A DNA stretch of 5,408 nt from Burkholderiales bacterium (GTDB lineage: Bacteria > Pseudomonadota > Gammaproteobacteria > Burkholderiales > Burkholderiaceae_C), in the NCBI GenBank assembly GCA_006227785.1, contig SBFU01000206.1, positions 1-5,408 on the forward strand, in the 5' to 3' direction. The position numbers and the translations under genes are program-made. Below, piece by piece: positions 1 through 5,408 of the stretch (position 1 is the first letter of the stretch; each line of letters starts with the position of its first letter). Under the pieces are notes generated by a model. It worked only from the letters and a program-made list of their open reading frames with translations. It did not search any database and was not told the DNA's origin.

Positions 1-641
1 TTCGGCAGATGCTGCGTGAGCCAGTTCTGGCACTGCGCCAGCGCCTGGGGGTGCGCCATCACCACGTCGATGCCCTCCAGGTCGTTGACCTGGCGCAGCA
101 GGTTGTGGCGCACCAGCAGGCTGACCTCGCCCACCACATGCACCGGCGAGCGCAGGAACAGGTCGAGGGAGCGCGCAACCACCCCTTCGGTCGAGTTCTC
201 CATGCCGACCACACCGTACTGGGCCGTGCCGGCCGCGGTGGCATGAAACACCTCGTCAAAGTTGGCGCAGTAGATCATGTTGGCCGCGCTGCCAAAGAAC
301 TCGATCGCGGCCTGCTCGCAGAAAGTGCCTTGCGGACCCAGCACCGCCACACGCTGCGGCGCTTCCAGCGCCAGGCAAGCCGACATGATTTCGCGCCAGA
401 TCGCGGCCACGTGCTGGTTGAGCAGCGGCCCCTCGTTGGCCGCCTGGATCTTCTCGATCACCTGCGCCACCCGGTCCGGACGGAAGAAGGGCGAGCCCTC
501 GGCACGCTTGATTTCTCCGACCTGTTCGGCAACGCGGGCACGCTGGTTCAGCAAGGACAGCAACTGCTGGTCGATGCTGTCGATCTGGACGCGCAAGGCA
601 CCCAGGGCCTCGGACTGGACGGGCTGCTTGGGTTCGCTCAT
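1..641 (-). CDS. pheA: Bifunctional chorismate mutase / prephenate dehydratase (P-protein), N-terminal part, cut by window edge
   Basis: Converts chorismate to prephenate and then to phenylpyruvate in cytosolic phenylalanine synthesis. The frame starts at ATG 639-641 and stays open to the left edge, giving 213 complete residues of the roughly 350-390 expected. Residues about 10-95 are an AroQ-type chorismate mutase domain: Arg17, Arg34, Lys45 and Arg57 align without gaps to E. coli Arg11, Arg28, Lys39 and Arg51. Val58 sits where E. coli has Glu52. The prephenate dehydratase domain begins near residue 97 with [10 protein letters not shown], followed by MENSTEGVV (147-155) and HPQALAQC (197-204). 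The TRF catalytic motif and the ACT regulatory domain, which normally senses phenylalanine, lie outside the window. The ATG overlaps the serC stop by four bases (ATGA), and only a weak GAGAG about nine bases upstream resembles a Shine-Dalgarno, so translation is probably coupled to serC. Family assignment is firm. Confidence 0.95.
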   Translation of the reverse strand, partial: MSEPKQPVQSEALGALRVQIDSIDQQLLSLLNQRARVAEQVGEIKRAEGSPFFRPDRVAQVIEKIQAANEGPLLNQHVAAIWREIMSACLALEAPQRVAVLGPQGTFCEQAAIEFFGSAANMIYCANFDEVFHATAAGTAQYGVVGMENSTEGVVARSLDLFLRSPVHVVGEVSLLVRHNLLRQVNDLEGIDVVMAHPQALAQCQNWLTQHLP

Positions 642-1747
642 GACTGGGTGCTCTCGAAATCGCGCATGTAGTCGACCAGTGCCTGGACACCGGCCATGGG
701 CATGGCGTTGTAGAGGCTGGCCCTCATGCCGCCGACCGACTTGTGCCCCTTGAGCTGCAACAGGCCGCGCTCTTTGGCGCCGGCAAGAAAGGCCTCGTTG
801 CGCGACTCGTCGCGCAGGAAGAAGGGGACGTTCATGCGGGAACGGCAGTCCCTGGCCACCTTGTTGACGTAGAAGCCGGAACCATCAATGAAGTCATACA
901 GCAGCTTCGCTTTCGCGACGTTGCGCGCCTCCATGGCCGCAATACCGGTGAGCGTGCCTTCCATCTGCCGCTTGAGCCACTGGAAGGTCAGGCCGGCCAC
1001 GTAGATGCCGTAGGTCGGCGGCGTGTTGTACATGGACGCGTTGTCGGCCACCAGGCGGTAGTCGAAGGCACTGGGGCACACGGGCAGGGCATGACCGATC
1101 AGGTCCTCGCGCACCACCACCAGCGTCACGCCGGCGGGTCCCAGGTTTTTTTGCGCCCCGCCGAAGGCCAGGCCGACGCGGCTCCAGTCGACCGGGCGCG
1201 AAGCCACATGGGAGGAAAAATCGATCACCAGCGGTGCGTCGCTGCCCAGGGCCTTGAGGTCGGGCAACTCGTGAAACTCGATACCGTGGATGGTTTCGTT
1301 GCTGCAGATGTGCACATAGCTGGCACCGGGCGTGAGTCGCCAGCCGGCCGGAGCGGGCAGGGTGGTGTGCCGGTCAGCCTCGTTGCTGGCGGCCACATTG
1401 ACCTGAGCGTACCTGCGCGCCTCGCTGGCCGACTTATGGCTCCAGCTCCCGGTGACCACGACATCCACTGCAGCGCCGCGCGAGAGGTTCAGCGGCACGA
1501 TGGCGTTCTCGGCCAACCCGCCCCCTTGCATGAACAGGATGCGGAAGTTCGCCGGCACCGCCAGCAGCTCCCGCAGATCCGACTCGGCCTGGCTGGCGAT
1601 GGACATGAACTCCTTGCCGCGGTGGCTCATCTCCATCACGCCCATGCCGCTGCCGTGCCAGTCCAGCATTTCGGCGGCGGCCTGCTGCAACACCTCCTCA
1701 GGCATGGCGGCCGGCCCGGCCGAGAAGTTGTAGGGACGGATCGTCAT
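638..1747 (-). CDS. serC: Phosphoserine aminotransferase
   Basis: A PLP-dependent class V aminotransferase that makes 3-phosphoserine from 3-phosphohydroxypyruvate and glutamate in serine synthesis. The same enzyme usually also acts in the DXP-dependent pyridoxal phosphate pathway. The 369-residue product is complete and close to the E. coli length of 362. Visible family motifs are [11 protein letters not shown] (6-16), SHRGKEF (41-47), the PLP lysine Lys200 in [11 protein letters not shown] (196-206), NTPPTYG (241-247), RSRMNVPF (302-309) and [17 protein letters not shown] (334-350). Its ATG (1745-1747) overlaps the gyrA stop TGA (1744-1746) as ATGA. A GTGAGG lies four bases upstream, inside the gyrA tail, and supports this start. 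Its stop overlaps the pheA start in the same way, so it is the middle gene of a gyrA-serC-pheA operon. The Gln-Lys-Asn at the active site is encoded by an A7 run, unusual in this GC-rich gene. Confidence 0.97.
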   Translation of the reverse strand: MTIRPYNFSAGPAAMPEEVLQQAAAEMLDWHGSGMGVMEMSHRGKEFMSIASQAESDLRELLAVPANFRILFMQGGGLAENAIVPLNLSRGAAVDVVVTGSWSHKSASEARRYAQVNVAASNEADRHTTLPAPAGWRLTPGASYVHICSNETIHGIEFHELPDLKALGSDAPLVIDFSSHVASRPVDWSRVGLAFGGAQKNLGPAGVTLVVVREDLIGHALPVCPSAFDYRLVADNASMYNTPPTYGIYVAGLTFQWLKRQMEGTLTGIAAMEARNVAKAKLLYDFIDGSGFYVNKVARDCRSRMNVPFFLRDESRNEAFLAGAKERGLLQLKGHKSVGGMRASLYNAMPMAGVQALVDYMRDFESTQS

Positions 1748-4374
1748 GCCGCCTCACCCGAGGCGTCGTCATCGGGCGTCTCGGGCATGTTGGCGTCGTT
1801 TTCGACGATGCGTTGCAGTCCGGACAGTTCGGCACCGTCGTCCAGCGCGATCAGCGTCACACCCTGTGTGGCACGGCCCATCTCGCGGATTTCGCTCACC
1901 CGGGTGCGCACCAGCACACCGGTGTCCGTGATCAGCATGATCTCGTCGTCTGCGTGGACCAGGGTGGCGGCCACCACCTTGCCGTTGCGTTCGCTTTGCT
2001 GGATGGCGATCATGCCCTTGGTGCCTCGACCGTGACGGGTGTACTCGCCGATGGGGGTGCGCTTGCCATAACCGTTGATGGTGGCGGTCAGCACACTCTG
2101 CTCCTCGTCCTCGGCCACCAGCATGGCGATCACGCTCTGGCCGTCCTCCAGCATCATGCCGCGCACGCCGCGGGCATTGCGGCCCATGGGGCGCACATCG
2201 TTTTCGTCAAAGCGCACCGCCTTGCCGCCATCGCTGAACAGCATCACGTCATGCTGGCCGTCGGTCAGCGCGGCACCGATCAGGTAGTCGCCTTCGTCCA
2301 GGTCGACCGCAATGATGCCCGCCTTGCGCGGGTTGCTGAACTCGGTGAGGGCCGTCTTTTTGACGGTACCGCCGGCCGTCGCCATGAAGACATAGTGGTC
2401 CTCGGGGAAACTGCGGAACTCGCCCGTCAGTGGCAGCACCACGTTGATCTTCTCGCCTTCCTGCAGCGGGAACATGTTGACGATCGGGCGGCCGCGCGAG
2501 CCGCGCGAGCCTGCGGGCACTTCCCAGACCTTGAGCCAGTACAGACGCCCACGGTTGGAGAAACACAGGATGTAGTCGTGCGTGTTGGCGATGAAGAGCT
2601 GGTCGATCCAGTCGTCTTCCTTGGTGGCGGTGGCCTGTTTGCCTCGACCACCCCGTTTCTGGGCGCGGTATTCGCTCAGGGGCTGGCTCTTGATGTACCC
2701 GCTGTGGGACAGCGTGACCACCATGTCGGTGGGGGTGATCAGGTCTTCGGTCGACAGGTCTTGGGCGCTGTGCTCGATCTCGCTGCGACGGGCCCCCAGC
2801 TTGGTCTGTCCGAACTCCGTCTTCACGGCCACCAGTTCTTCGCTGATGATGGTCGAGACCCGCTCAGGCTTGGCCAGGATGTCCAGCAGATCGTCGATCT
2901 GCGCCATCACGTCCTTGTACTCGGCGACGATCTTGTCCTGCTCCAGACCGGTCAGGCGCTGCAGGCGCATCTGCAGGATTTCCTGGGCCTGCGTTTCGCT
3001 CAGGCGGTACAGGCCGTCGGCCTGCATGCCGTACTCGCGTTCCAGTCCCTCCGGCCGGTAATCGTCGGCATTGACCGTGCCGCCGTCGGCCTTGGCACGG
3101 GTGAGCATCTCGCGCACCAAGGCGCTGTCCCAGCTGCGGGTCATCAGCTCGGCCTTGGCCACCGGTGGCGTGGGGCTCTCGCGGATGATCTTGATGAACT
3201 CGTCGATGTTGGCCAGCGCCACCGCCAGGCCTTCGAGCACGTGGCCGCGTTCGCGGGCCTTGCGCAGTTCGTAGACGGTGCGGCGGGTCACCACCTCACG
3301 GCGGTGTTCCAGGAAGACCGTGATCAGGTCCTTGAGGTTGCACAGACGCGGCTGACCATCAATCAGCGCCACCATGTTGATGCCAAAGGTGTCCTGCAGC
3401 TGGGTCTGCTTGTACAGGTTGTTGAGCACCACCTCGGGCACTTCGCCGCGCTTGAGCTCGATCACCAGCCGCATGCCGGACTTGTCCGATTCGTCCTGGA
3501 TGTGGCTGATGCCTTCGAGTTTCTTTTCGTGGACCAGCTCTGCAATGCGCTCCTGCAGCGTCTTCTTGTTGACCTGATAGGGGATCTCGTCAACGATGAT
3601 GGCCTGTCGCTGGCCTTTGTCGATGTCCTCGAAGTGGCATTTGGCCCTCATCACCACGCGGCCGCGGCCGGTGCGGTAGCCATCCTTGACGCCGTTGATG
3701 CCGTAGATGATGCCGCCCGTGGGGAAGTCAGGCGCCGGAATGATCTCCATCAGCTCGTCGATCGAGCAATCCGGGTTCTTGAGTGAATGCAGACAGGCGT
3801 CCACCACCTCGTTGAGGTTGTGAGGCGGGATGTTGGTGGCCATGCCCACCGCGATACCGCCCGAGCCGTTGACCAGCAGGTTGGGCAGGCGGGTGGGCAG
3901 CACCAGCGGCTCTTTTTCGGAGCCGTCGTAGTTGGGGCCGAAATCCACCGTCTCCTTGTCGATGTCCGCGAGCATCTCGTGCGCGATCTTGGACATGCGG
4001 ATTTCGGTGTACCGCATGGCCGCGGCGTTGTCGCCGTCGACCGAGCCGAAGTTGCCCTGGCCATCGACCAGCATGTGGCGCAGCGAGAAGTCCTGCGCCA
4101 TGCGCACGATGGTGTCGTAAACCGCGCTGTCGCCGTGCGGGTGGTACTTACCGATCACGTCACCGACGATGCGGGCCGACTTCTTGTAGGGCCGGTTCCA
4201 GTCGTTGTTCAGCTCGTGCATCGCATACAGCACGCGGCGATGCACGGGTTTGAGACCATCCCTGGCATCCGGAAGCGCGCGCCCCACGATCACGCTCATG
4301 GCGTAGTCGAGGTAGCTGCGGCGCATCTCCTCTTCCAGACTGATGGGAAGGGTCTCTTTGGCGAACTGGGTCAT
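1744..4374 (-). CDS. gyrA: DNA gyrase subunit A
   Basis: Breakage-reunion subunit of the A2B2 gyrase that introduces negative supercoils into DNA. The 876-residue product is almost exactly the length of E. coli GyrA (875). ATG 4372-4374 gives [17 protein letters not shown], which matches the family N-terminus. An in-frame ATG at 4476 would add 34 unconserved residues. Numbering coincides with E. coli through the active site: Arg121 and Tyr122 (in [10 protein letters not shown]) are the DNA-cleaving pair. The quinolone-resistance region GDSAVYD has Ser83 and Asp87, the sensitive-type residues. The winged-helix and tower domains occupy about residues 30-500. The GyrA box QKRGGRG at 572-578 (bases 2641-2661) marks it as GyrA rather than ParC. 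The six-bladed C-terminal wrapping domain runs to about 840 and ends in an acidic tail ([12 protein letters not shown]). The ribosome binding site is weak (AGCAGG about 12 bases upstream). It is the first gene of the operon and overlaps serC by four bases. Confidence 0.98.
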   Translation of the reverse strand: MTQFAKETLPISLEEEMRRSYLDYAMSVIVGRALPDARDGLKPVHRRVLYAMHELNNDWNRPYKKSARIVGDVIGKYHPHGDSAVYDTIVRMAQDFSLRHMLVDGQGNFGSVDGDNAAAMRYTEIRMSKIAHEMLADIDKETVDFGPNYDGSEKEPLVLPTRLPNLLVNGSGGIAVGMATNIPPHNLNEVVDACLHSLKNPDCSIDELMEIIPAPDFPTGGIIYGINGVKDGYRTGRGRVVMRAKCHFEDIDKGQRQAIIVDEIPYQVNKKTLQERIAELVHEKKLEGISHIQDESDKSGMRLVIELKRGEVPEVVLNNLYKQTQLQDTFGINMVALIDGQPRLCNLKDLITVFLEHRREVVTRRTVYELRKARERGHVLEGLAVALANIDEFIKIIRESPTPPVAKAELMTRSWDSALVREMLTRAKADGGTVNADDYRPEGLEREYGMQADGLYRLSETQAQEILQMRLQRLTGLEQDKIVAEYKDVMAQIDDLLDILAKPERVSTIISEELVAVKTEFGQTKLGARRSEIEHSAQDLSTEDLITPTDMVVTLSHSGYIKSQPLSEYRAQKRGGRGKQATATKEDDWIDQLFIANTHDYILCFSNRGRLYWLKVWEVPAGSRGSRGRPIVNMFPLQEGEKINVVLPLTGEFRSFPEDHYVFMATAGGTVKKTALTEFSNPRKAGIIAVDLDEGDYLIGAALTDGQHDVMLFSDGGKAVRFDENDVRPMGRNARGVRGMMLEDGQSVIAMLVAEDEEQSVLTATINGYGKRTPIGEYTRHGRGTKGMIAIQQSERNGKVVAATLVHADDEIMLITDTGVLVRTRVSEIREMGRATQGVTLIALDDGAELSGLQRIVENDANMPETPDDDASGEAA

Positions 4375-4420
4375 GTGACGTGGGGCCTGCTCTGACGCAG
4401 GAAATTCAGGGCAACCCTGC

Positions 4421-4426
4421 ATTTTA
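4421..4426 (-). promoter_or_regulatory. Possible -10 box for gyrA-serC-pheA
   Basis: On the minus strand, TAAAAT matches the sigma-70 -10 consensus TATAAT at five of six positions. It lies in the only AT-rich patch of the region. A start of transcription would fall near 4414, leaving a leader of about 40 bases before the gyrA ATG and excluding the longer in-frame start at 4476. No good -35 box is seen at 16-18 bases; the nearest weak match, CGGTCA, is 21 bases away. The call is an inference from position and composition. Confidence 0.35.
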
Positions 4427-4455
4427 ATGCGGAGGGTTTCAGTGGCCTGACCGGG

Positions 4456-4483
4456 CGGTCTGTTGCTCGAAAGCAACGAACCG
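4456..4483. repeat. Imperfect palindrome (hairpin or operator-like dyad)
   Basis: The core is a perfect six-base inverted repeat, GTTGCT (4462-4467) and AGCAAC (4472-4477), around the tetranucleotide CGAA. After one possible G-T pair and one mismatch it resumes as CGGT (4456-4459) with ACCG (4480-4483). The sequence CCGGGCGG occurs at 4451-4458 and again at 4481-4488, 30 bases apart, overlapping both flanks. GACC (4449-4452) can instead pair with GGTC (4457-4460), so two folds compete. There is no T-run, so it is not a terminator. It lies about 55 bases upstream of the presumed gyrA transcription start. Confidence 0.5.
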
Positions 4484-4525
4484 GGCGGGGTGTGTGGTCT
4501 GGTTACATGTGTGTCAGCCCCGGTC

Positions 4526-4553
4526 CTGTCCGATGGAGCCCTTGTGGCACAAT
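4526..4553 (+). promoter_or_regulatory. Candidate ompA promoter (upstream, extended -10 type)
   Basis: CACAAT (4548-4553) matches four of six -10 positions and is directly preceded by TGG, giving the TGn signature of an extended -10 element. A weak -35 match, CTGTCC (4526-4531), sits 16 bases upstream. Transcription would begin near 4560, giving a leader of about 77 bases that contains the small hairpin and the ribosome binding site. A rival -10, TCTAAT, lies downstream at 4591. Confidence 0.4.
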
Positions 4554-4590
4554 AAATCGCAGCGGGTCAGGTGGTGGTCATCTGAAACGT

Positions 4591-4596
4591 TCTAAT
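4591..4596 (+). promoter_or_regulatory. Alternative ompA -10 box
   Basis: TCTAAT matches the -10 consensus at five of six positions but has no recognisable -35 at 16-18 bases. If used, transcription would start near 4603 with a leader of about 34 bases. It may act alone, in tandem with the upstream candidate, or not at all. Confidence 0.25.
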
Positions 4597-4624
4597 TTCC
4601 TACGCATCTCATCTGCGTCCAACC

Positions 4625-4631
4625 AAGAGGA
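4625..4631 (+). promoter_or_regulatory. Strong ribosome binding site of ompA
   Basis: AAGAGGA ends five bases before the ATG at 4637. It is close to the AGGAGG consensus at good spacing and contrasts with the weak or absent sites of gyrA, pheA and ubiG. This fits the high expression expected of a major envelope protein, and it fixes the ompA start. Confidence 0.8.
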
Positions 4632-4636
4632 ATACC

Positions 4637-5287
4637 ATGAAGAAGTTGAACAAAGTGGCAATGTTGTTCGCTGCTGTTGCCGTCGCTGGTGCCGCTGGTG
4701 CCCAAACCGTCGACAACTGGCGTGCTTCCGATGGCACCGTCTGGAAAAACGGGACCAACGAGCTGTGCTGGCGCAATGCCGGCTGGACGCCTGCCACTGC
4801 AGCCCAGGGTTGTGACGGCGCCATCGTGCCCAAGCCCGCTCCGGCTCCTGCTCCGGCTCCGGCTGCTGCACCCGCACCTGCTCCGGCTCCTGCCGCTCCC
4901 GCTGCCGCCGCACCGAAGCCTGCCGCTGCCGCTGCCAAGGTGACCTACGCCGCCGACGCCTTCTTCGACTTCGACAAGGCCGTGGTGAAGCCCGAGGGCA
5001 AGGCCAAGCTGGATGACCTGGTTGAGAAGGTCAAGGCCATCAACCTGGAAGTGGTGATCGCCGTCGGCCACACCGACTCCACCGGCCCTGCCGGCTACAA
5101 CCAGCGTCTGTCGGTGCGTCGCGCCGAAGCCGTCAAGGCCTACCTGGTGAGCAAGGGCATTGAAGCCAACCGCATCTACACCGAGGGCAAGGGCCTGACC
5201 CAGCCGGTCGCTGACAACAGCACCCGCGAAGGTCGTGCCAAGAACCGCCGCGTGGAAGTCGAGGTGGTCGGCACCCGCGCCAACTGA
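4637..5287 (+). CDS. ompA: OmpA-family peptidoglycan-binding envelope protein
   Basis: A 216-residue secreted protein expected to hold the outer membrane to peptidoglycan. Residues 1-22 are a Sec signal peptide: KK near the N-terminus, a hydrophobic core (VAMLFAAVAVAGAAGA) and AGA before Gln23; no lipobox cysteine is present. Residues 23-64 form a small module (TVDNW...NGTNELCWR...CDG) with the only two cysteines, Cys44 and Cys59, probably a disulphide. Residues 65-100 are an Ala/Pro linker. Residues about 102-211 are an OmpA C-terminal domain: FFDFDKAVVKPEG (109-121), GHTDSTGPAGYNQRLSVRRA (144-163) and KNRRVEVEV (202-210). Asp147 and Arg162 match the diaminopimelate-binding Asp271/Arg286 pair of Acinetobacter OmpA. 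It lacks the eight-stranded barrel of enterobacterial OmpA. It is divergent from gyrA, has a strong ribosome binding site and is followed by its own terminator, so it is probably monocistronic. The symbol follows common Burkholderiales usage. Confidence 0.93.
   Translation: MKKLNKVAMLFAAVAVAGAAGAQTVDNWRASDGTVWKNGTNELCWRNAGWTPATAAQGCDGAIVPKPAPAPAPAPAAAPAPAPAPAAPAAAAPKPAAAAAKVTYAADAFFDFDKAVVKPEGKAKLDDLVEKVKAINLEVVIAVGHTDSTGPAGYNQRLSVRRAEAVKAYLVSKGIEANRIYTEGKGLTQPVADNSTREGRAKNRRVEVEVVGTRAN
4829..4936 (+). repeat. Ala/Pro linker-coding low-complexity repeat in ompA
   Basis: Residues 65-100 of OmpA are almost entirely alanine and proline with two lysines. At DNA level the stretch is built from GCTCCG and GCTCCT units. 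The 14-mer CCTGCTCCGGCTCC occurs at 4847-4860 and again at 4877-4890, 30 bases apart. Such repeats can gain or lose units in frame by replication slippage, so linker length may vary between strains. The linker should span the gap between the N-terminal module and the peptidoglycan-binding domain. Confidence 0.8.
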
Positions 5288-5310
5288 TCGGTCTTTCTCC
5301 GACTCGAAAG

Positions 5311-5336
5311 AAACCGCGCTTCGGCGCGGTTTTTTT
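5311..5336 (+). terminator. Rho-independent terminator of ompA
   Basis: CCGCGC (5314-5319) and GCGCGG (5324-5329) form a six-base GC stem closed by a TTCG tetraloop, followed by seven T (5330-5336). AAA at 5311-5313 can extend the stem through the first T residues. It begins 23 bases after the ompA stop and ends 22 bases before the ubiG ATG. It should end most ompA transcripts and so separate ubiG from the strong ompA promoter. Confidence 0.93.
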
Positions 5337-5346
5337 CTGGGCTGGC

Positions 5347-5352
5347 GATAAT
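5347..5352 (+). promoter_or_regulatory. Possible ubiG -10 box
   Basis: GATAAT matches the -10 consensus at five of six positions and lies just after the ompA terminator. Its last base is six bases from the A of the ubiG ATG, so the usual spacing would place transcription start at or next to that A. No good -35 is seen; the corresponding bases fall in the terminator stem. The call rests on position and one hexamer. Confidence 0.4.
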
Positions 5353-5358
5353 CGGGCC

Positions 5359-5408
5359 ATGGATCAAAAGCTCAATGCCGACCCGGCCGAACTGGCCAAG
5401 TTCTCCGA
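5359..5408 (+). CDS. ubiG: Ubiquinone biosynthesis O-methyltransferase UbiG, N-terminal fragment cut by window edge
   Basis: UbiG is the SAM-dependent methyltransferase that carries out both O-methylation steps of ubiquinone synthesis. Only 16 full codons are visible: MDQKLNADPAELAKFS. The pattern N-x-D-P-x-E-L-x-K-F-S resembles UbiG N-termini (E. coli has NVDHEEIAKFE), and ubiG next to ompA and gyrA is a usual order in Burkholderiales. The catalytic domain is outside the window, so this rests on a short match plus gene order. No Shine-Dalgarno is evident before the ATG: the 5-10 bases upstream read AATCGG. Its expression probably depends on a promoter between the ompA terminator and the ATG or on read-through from ompA. 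Confidence 0.75.
   Translation, partial: MDQKLNADPAELAKFS

Larger units (their letters stand above)
4375..4636. other. Divergent intergenic region between gyrA and ompA
   Basis: This 262-base stretch separates the divergent starts of gyrA (minus) and ompA (plus) and must carry the control of both. I see no convincing small gene in it. It holds a possible gyrA -10 box, an imperfect palindrome with an overlapping direct repeat, candidate ompA promoters, a small hairpin in the ompA leader and a strong ompA ribosome binding site, each listed separately. Open frames crossing it are extensions of gyrA or shadows of ompA. Confidence 0.8.

Noticed and set aside
9..671. A 220-codon plus-strand open frame opposite pheA.
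   Set aside because: The minus strand here encodes a clear chorismate mutase/prephenate dehydratase with conserved motifs, so this frame is its shadow.
743..2035. A 430-codon open frame on the plus strand opposite serC and the gyrA tail.
   Set aside because: It runs across two real genes in antisense, has low-information composition and no plausible ribosome binding site or family motif.
2492..2509. A perfect 9-base tandem duplication (CCGCGCGAG twice) inside gyrA.
   Set aside because: It encodes the in-frame GSRGSRG segment of the C-terminal domain where E. coli has ATRGARG at the same length, so it is neither an insertion nor a regulatory repeat.
1813..3786. A 657-codon open frame on the plus strand opposite gyrA.
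   Set aside because: It is wholly antisense to an unmistakable gyrA, has biased composition rich in His, Val, Ala, Asp and Gln, and shows no recognisable domain. Such frames are common opposite GC-rich genes.
4375..4476. A 34-residue N-terminal extension of gyrA from an in-frame ATG at 4476 (another ATG at 4422).
   Set aside because: The extension is not like any GyrA N-terminus, neither ATG has a Shine-Dalgarno, and the extension crosses the presumed promoter and palindrome. The start at 4374 gives a normal GyrA length.
4592..5071. Minus-strand open frames opposite ompA with Gly/Ser/Arg or Ala/Gly repeats.
   Set aside because: The repeats simply mirror the Ala/Pro linker codons of ompA. 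No signal supports transcription of this strand as a gene.
5292..5311. A TCTTTC/GAAAGA inverted repeat between the ompA stop and the terminator.
   Set aside because: The stem is AU-rich and short with an eight-base loop, and the much stronger GC hairpin immediately downstream explains termination.

Overview
This window is an ordinary housekeeping stretch from a GC-rich betaproteobacterium. It is most likely a member of the Burkholderiales and probably of the Comamonadaceae. The evidence is the gene order ubiG - ompA <-> gyrA - serC - pheA, the short OmpA with the N-terminal motif TVDNW...NGTNELCWR, and the style of the protein sequences. No mobile element, CRISPR array, tRNA, rRNA or clear sign of horizontal transfer was found. 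I found no undescribed multi-gene system; the points worth a second look are local details of regulation and of single residues.

Left part, minus strand (1-4374): three genes run right to left, gyrA (DNA gyrase subunit A, complete), serC (phosphoserine aminotransferase, complete) and pheA (chorismate mutase/prephenate dehydratase, cut by the window's left edge after 213 residues). Both junctions are 4-base ATGA overlaps, so the three are almost certainly one transcript with coupled translation. The pheA reading frame is open to the window edge.

Middle (4375-4636): a 262-base divergent intergenic region lies between gyrA and ompA. It holds a possible gyrA promoter, a 28-base imperfect palindrome overlapped by a repeated CCGGGCGG, one or two possible ompA promoters, a small 5' UTR hairpin, and a strong ompA ribosome binding site.

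Right part, plus strand (4637-5408): ompA encodes a 216-residue secreted protein with a signal peptide, a short two-cysteine N-terminal module, an Ala/Pro linker and a peptidoglycan-binding OmpA domain. A textbook rho-independent terminator with a UUCG loop follows. After it begins ubiG (ubiquinone O-methyltransferase), of which only 16 complete codons are visible. A GATAAT box ends 6 bases before its ATG and no Shine-Dalgarno is apparent, so its mRNA could be leaderless.

Functionally the genes serve DNA supercoiling (gyrA), serine/pyridoxal phosphate synthesis (serC), phenylalanine synthesis (pheA), cell envelope anchoring (ompA) and respiratory quinone synthesis (ubiG). The long open frames opposite gyrA and serC are GC-bias shadows and are not annotated.
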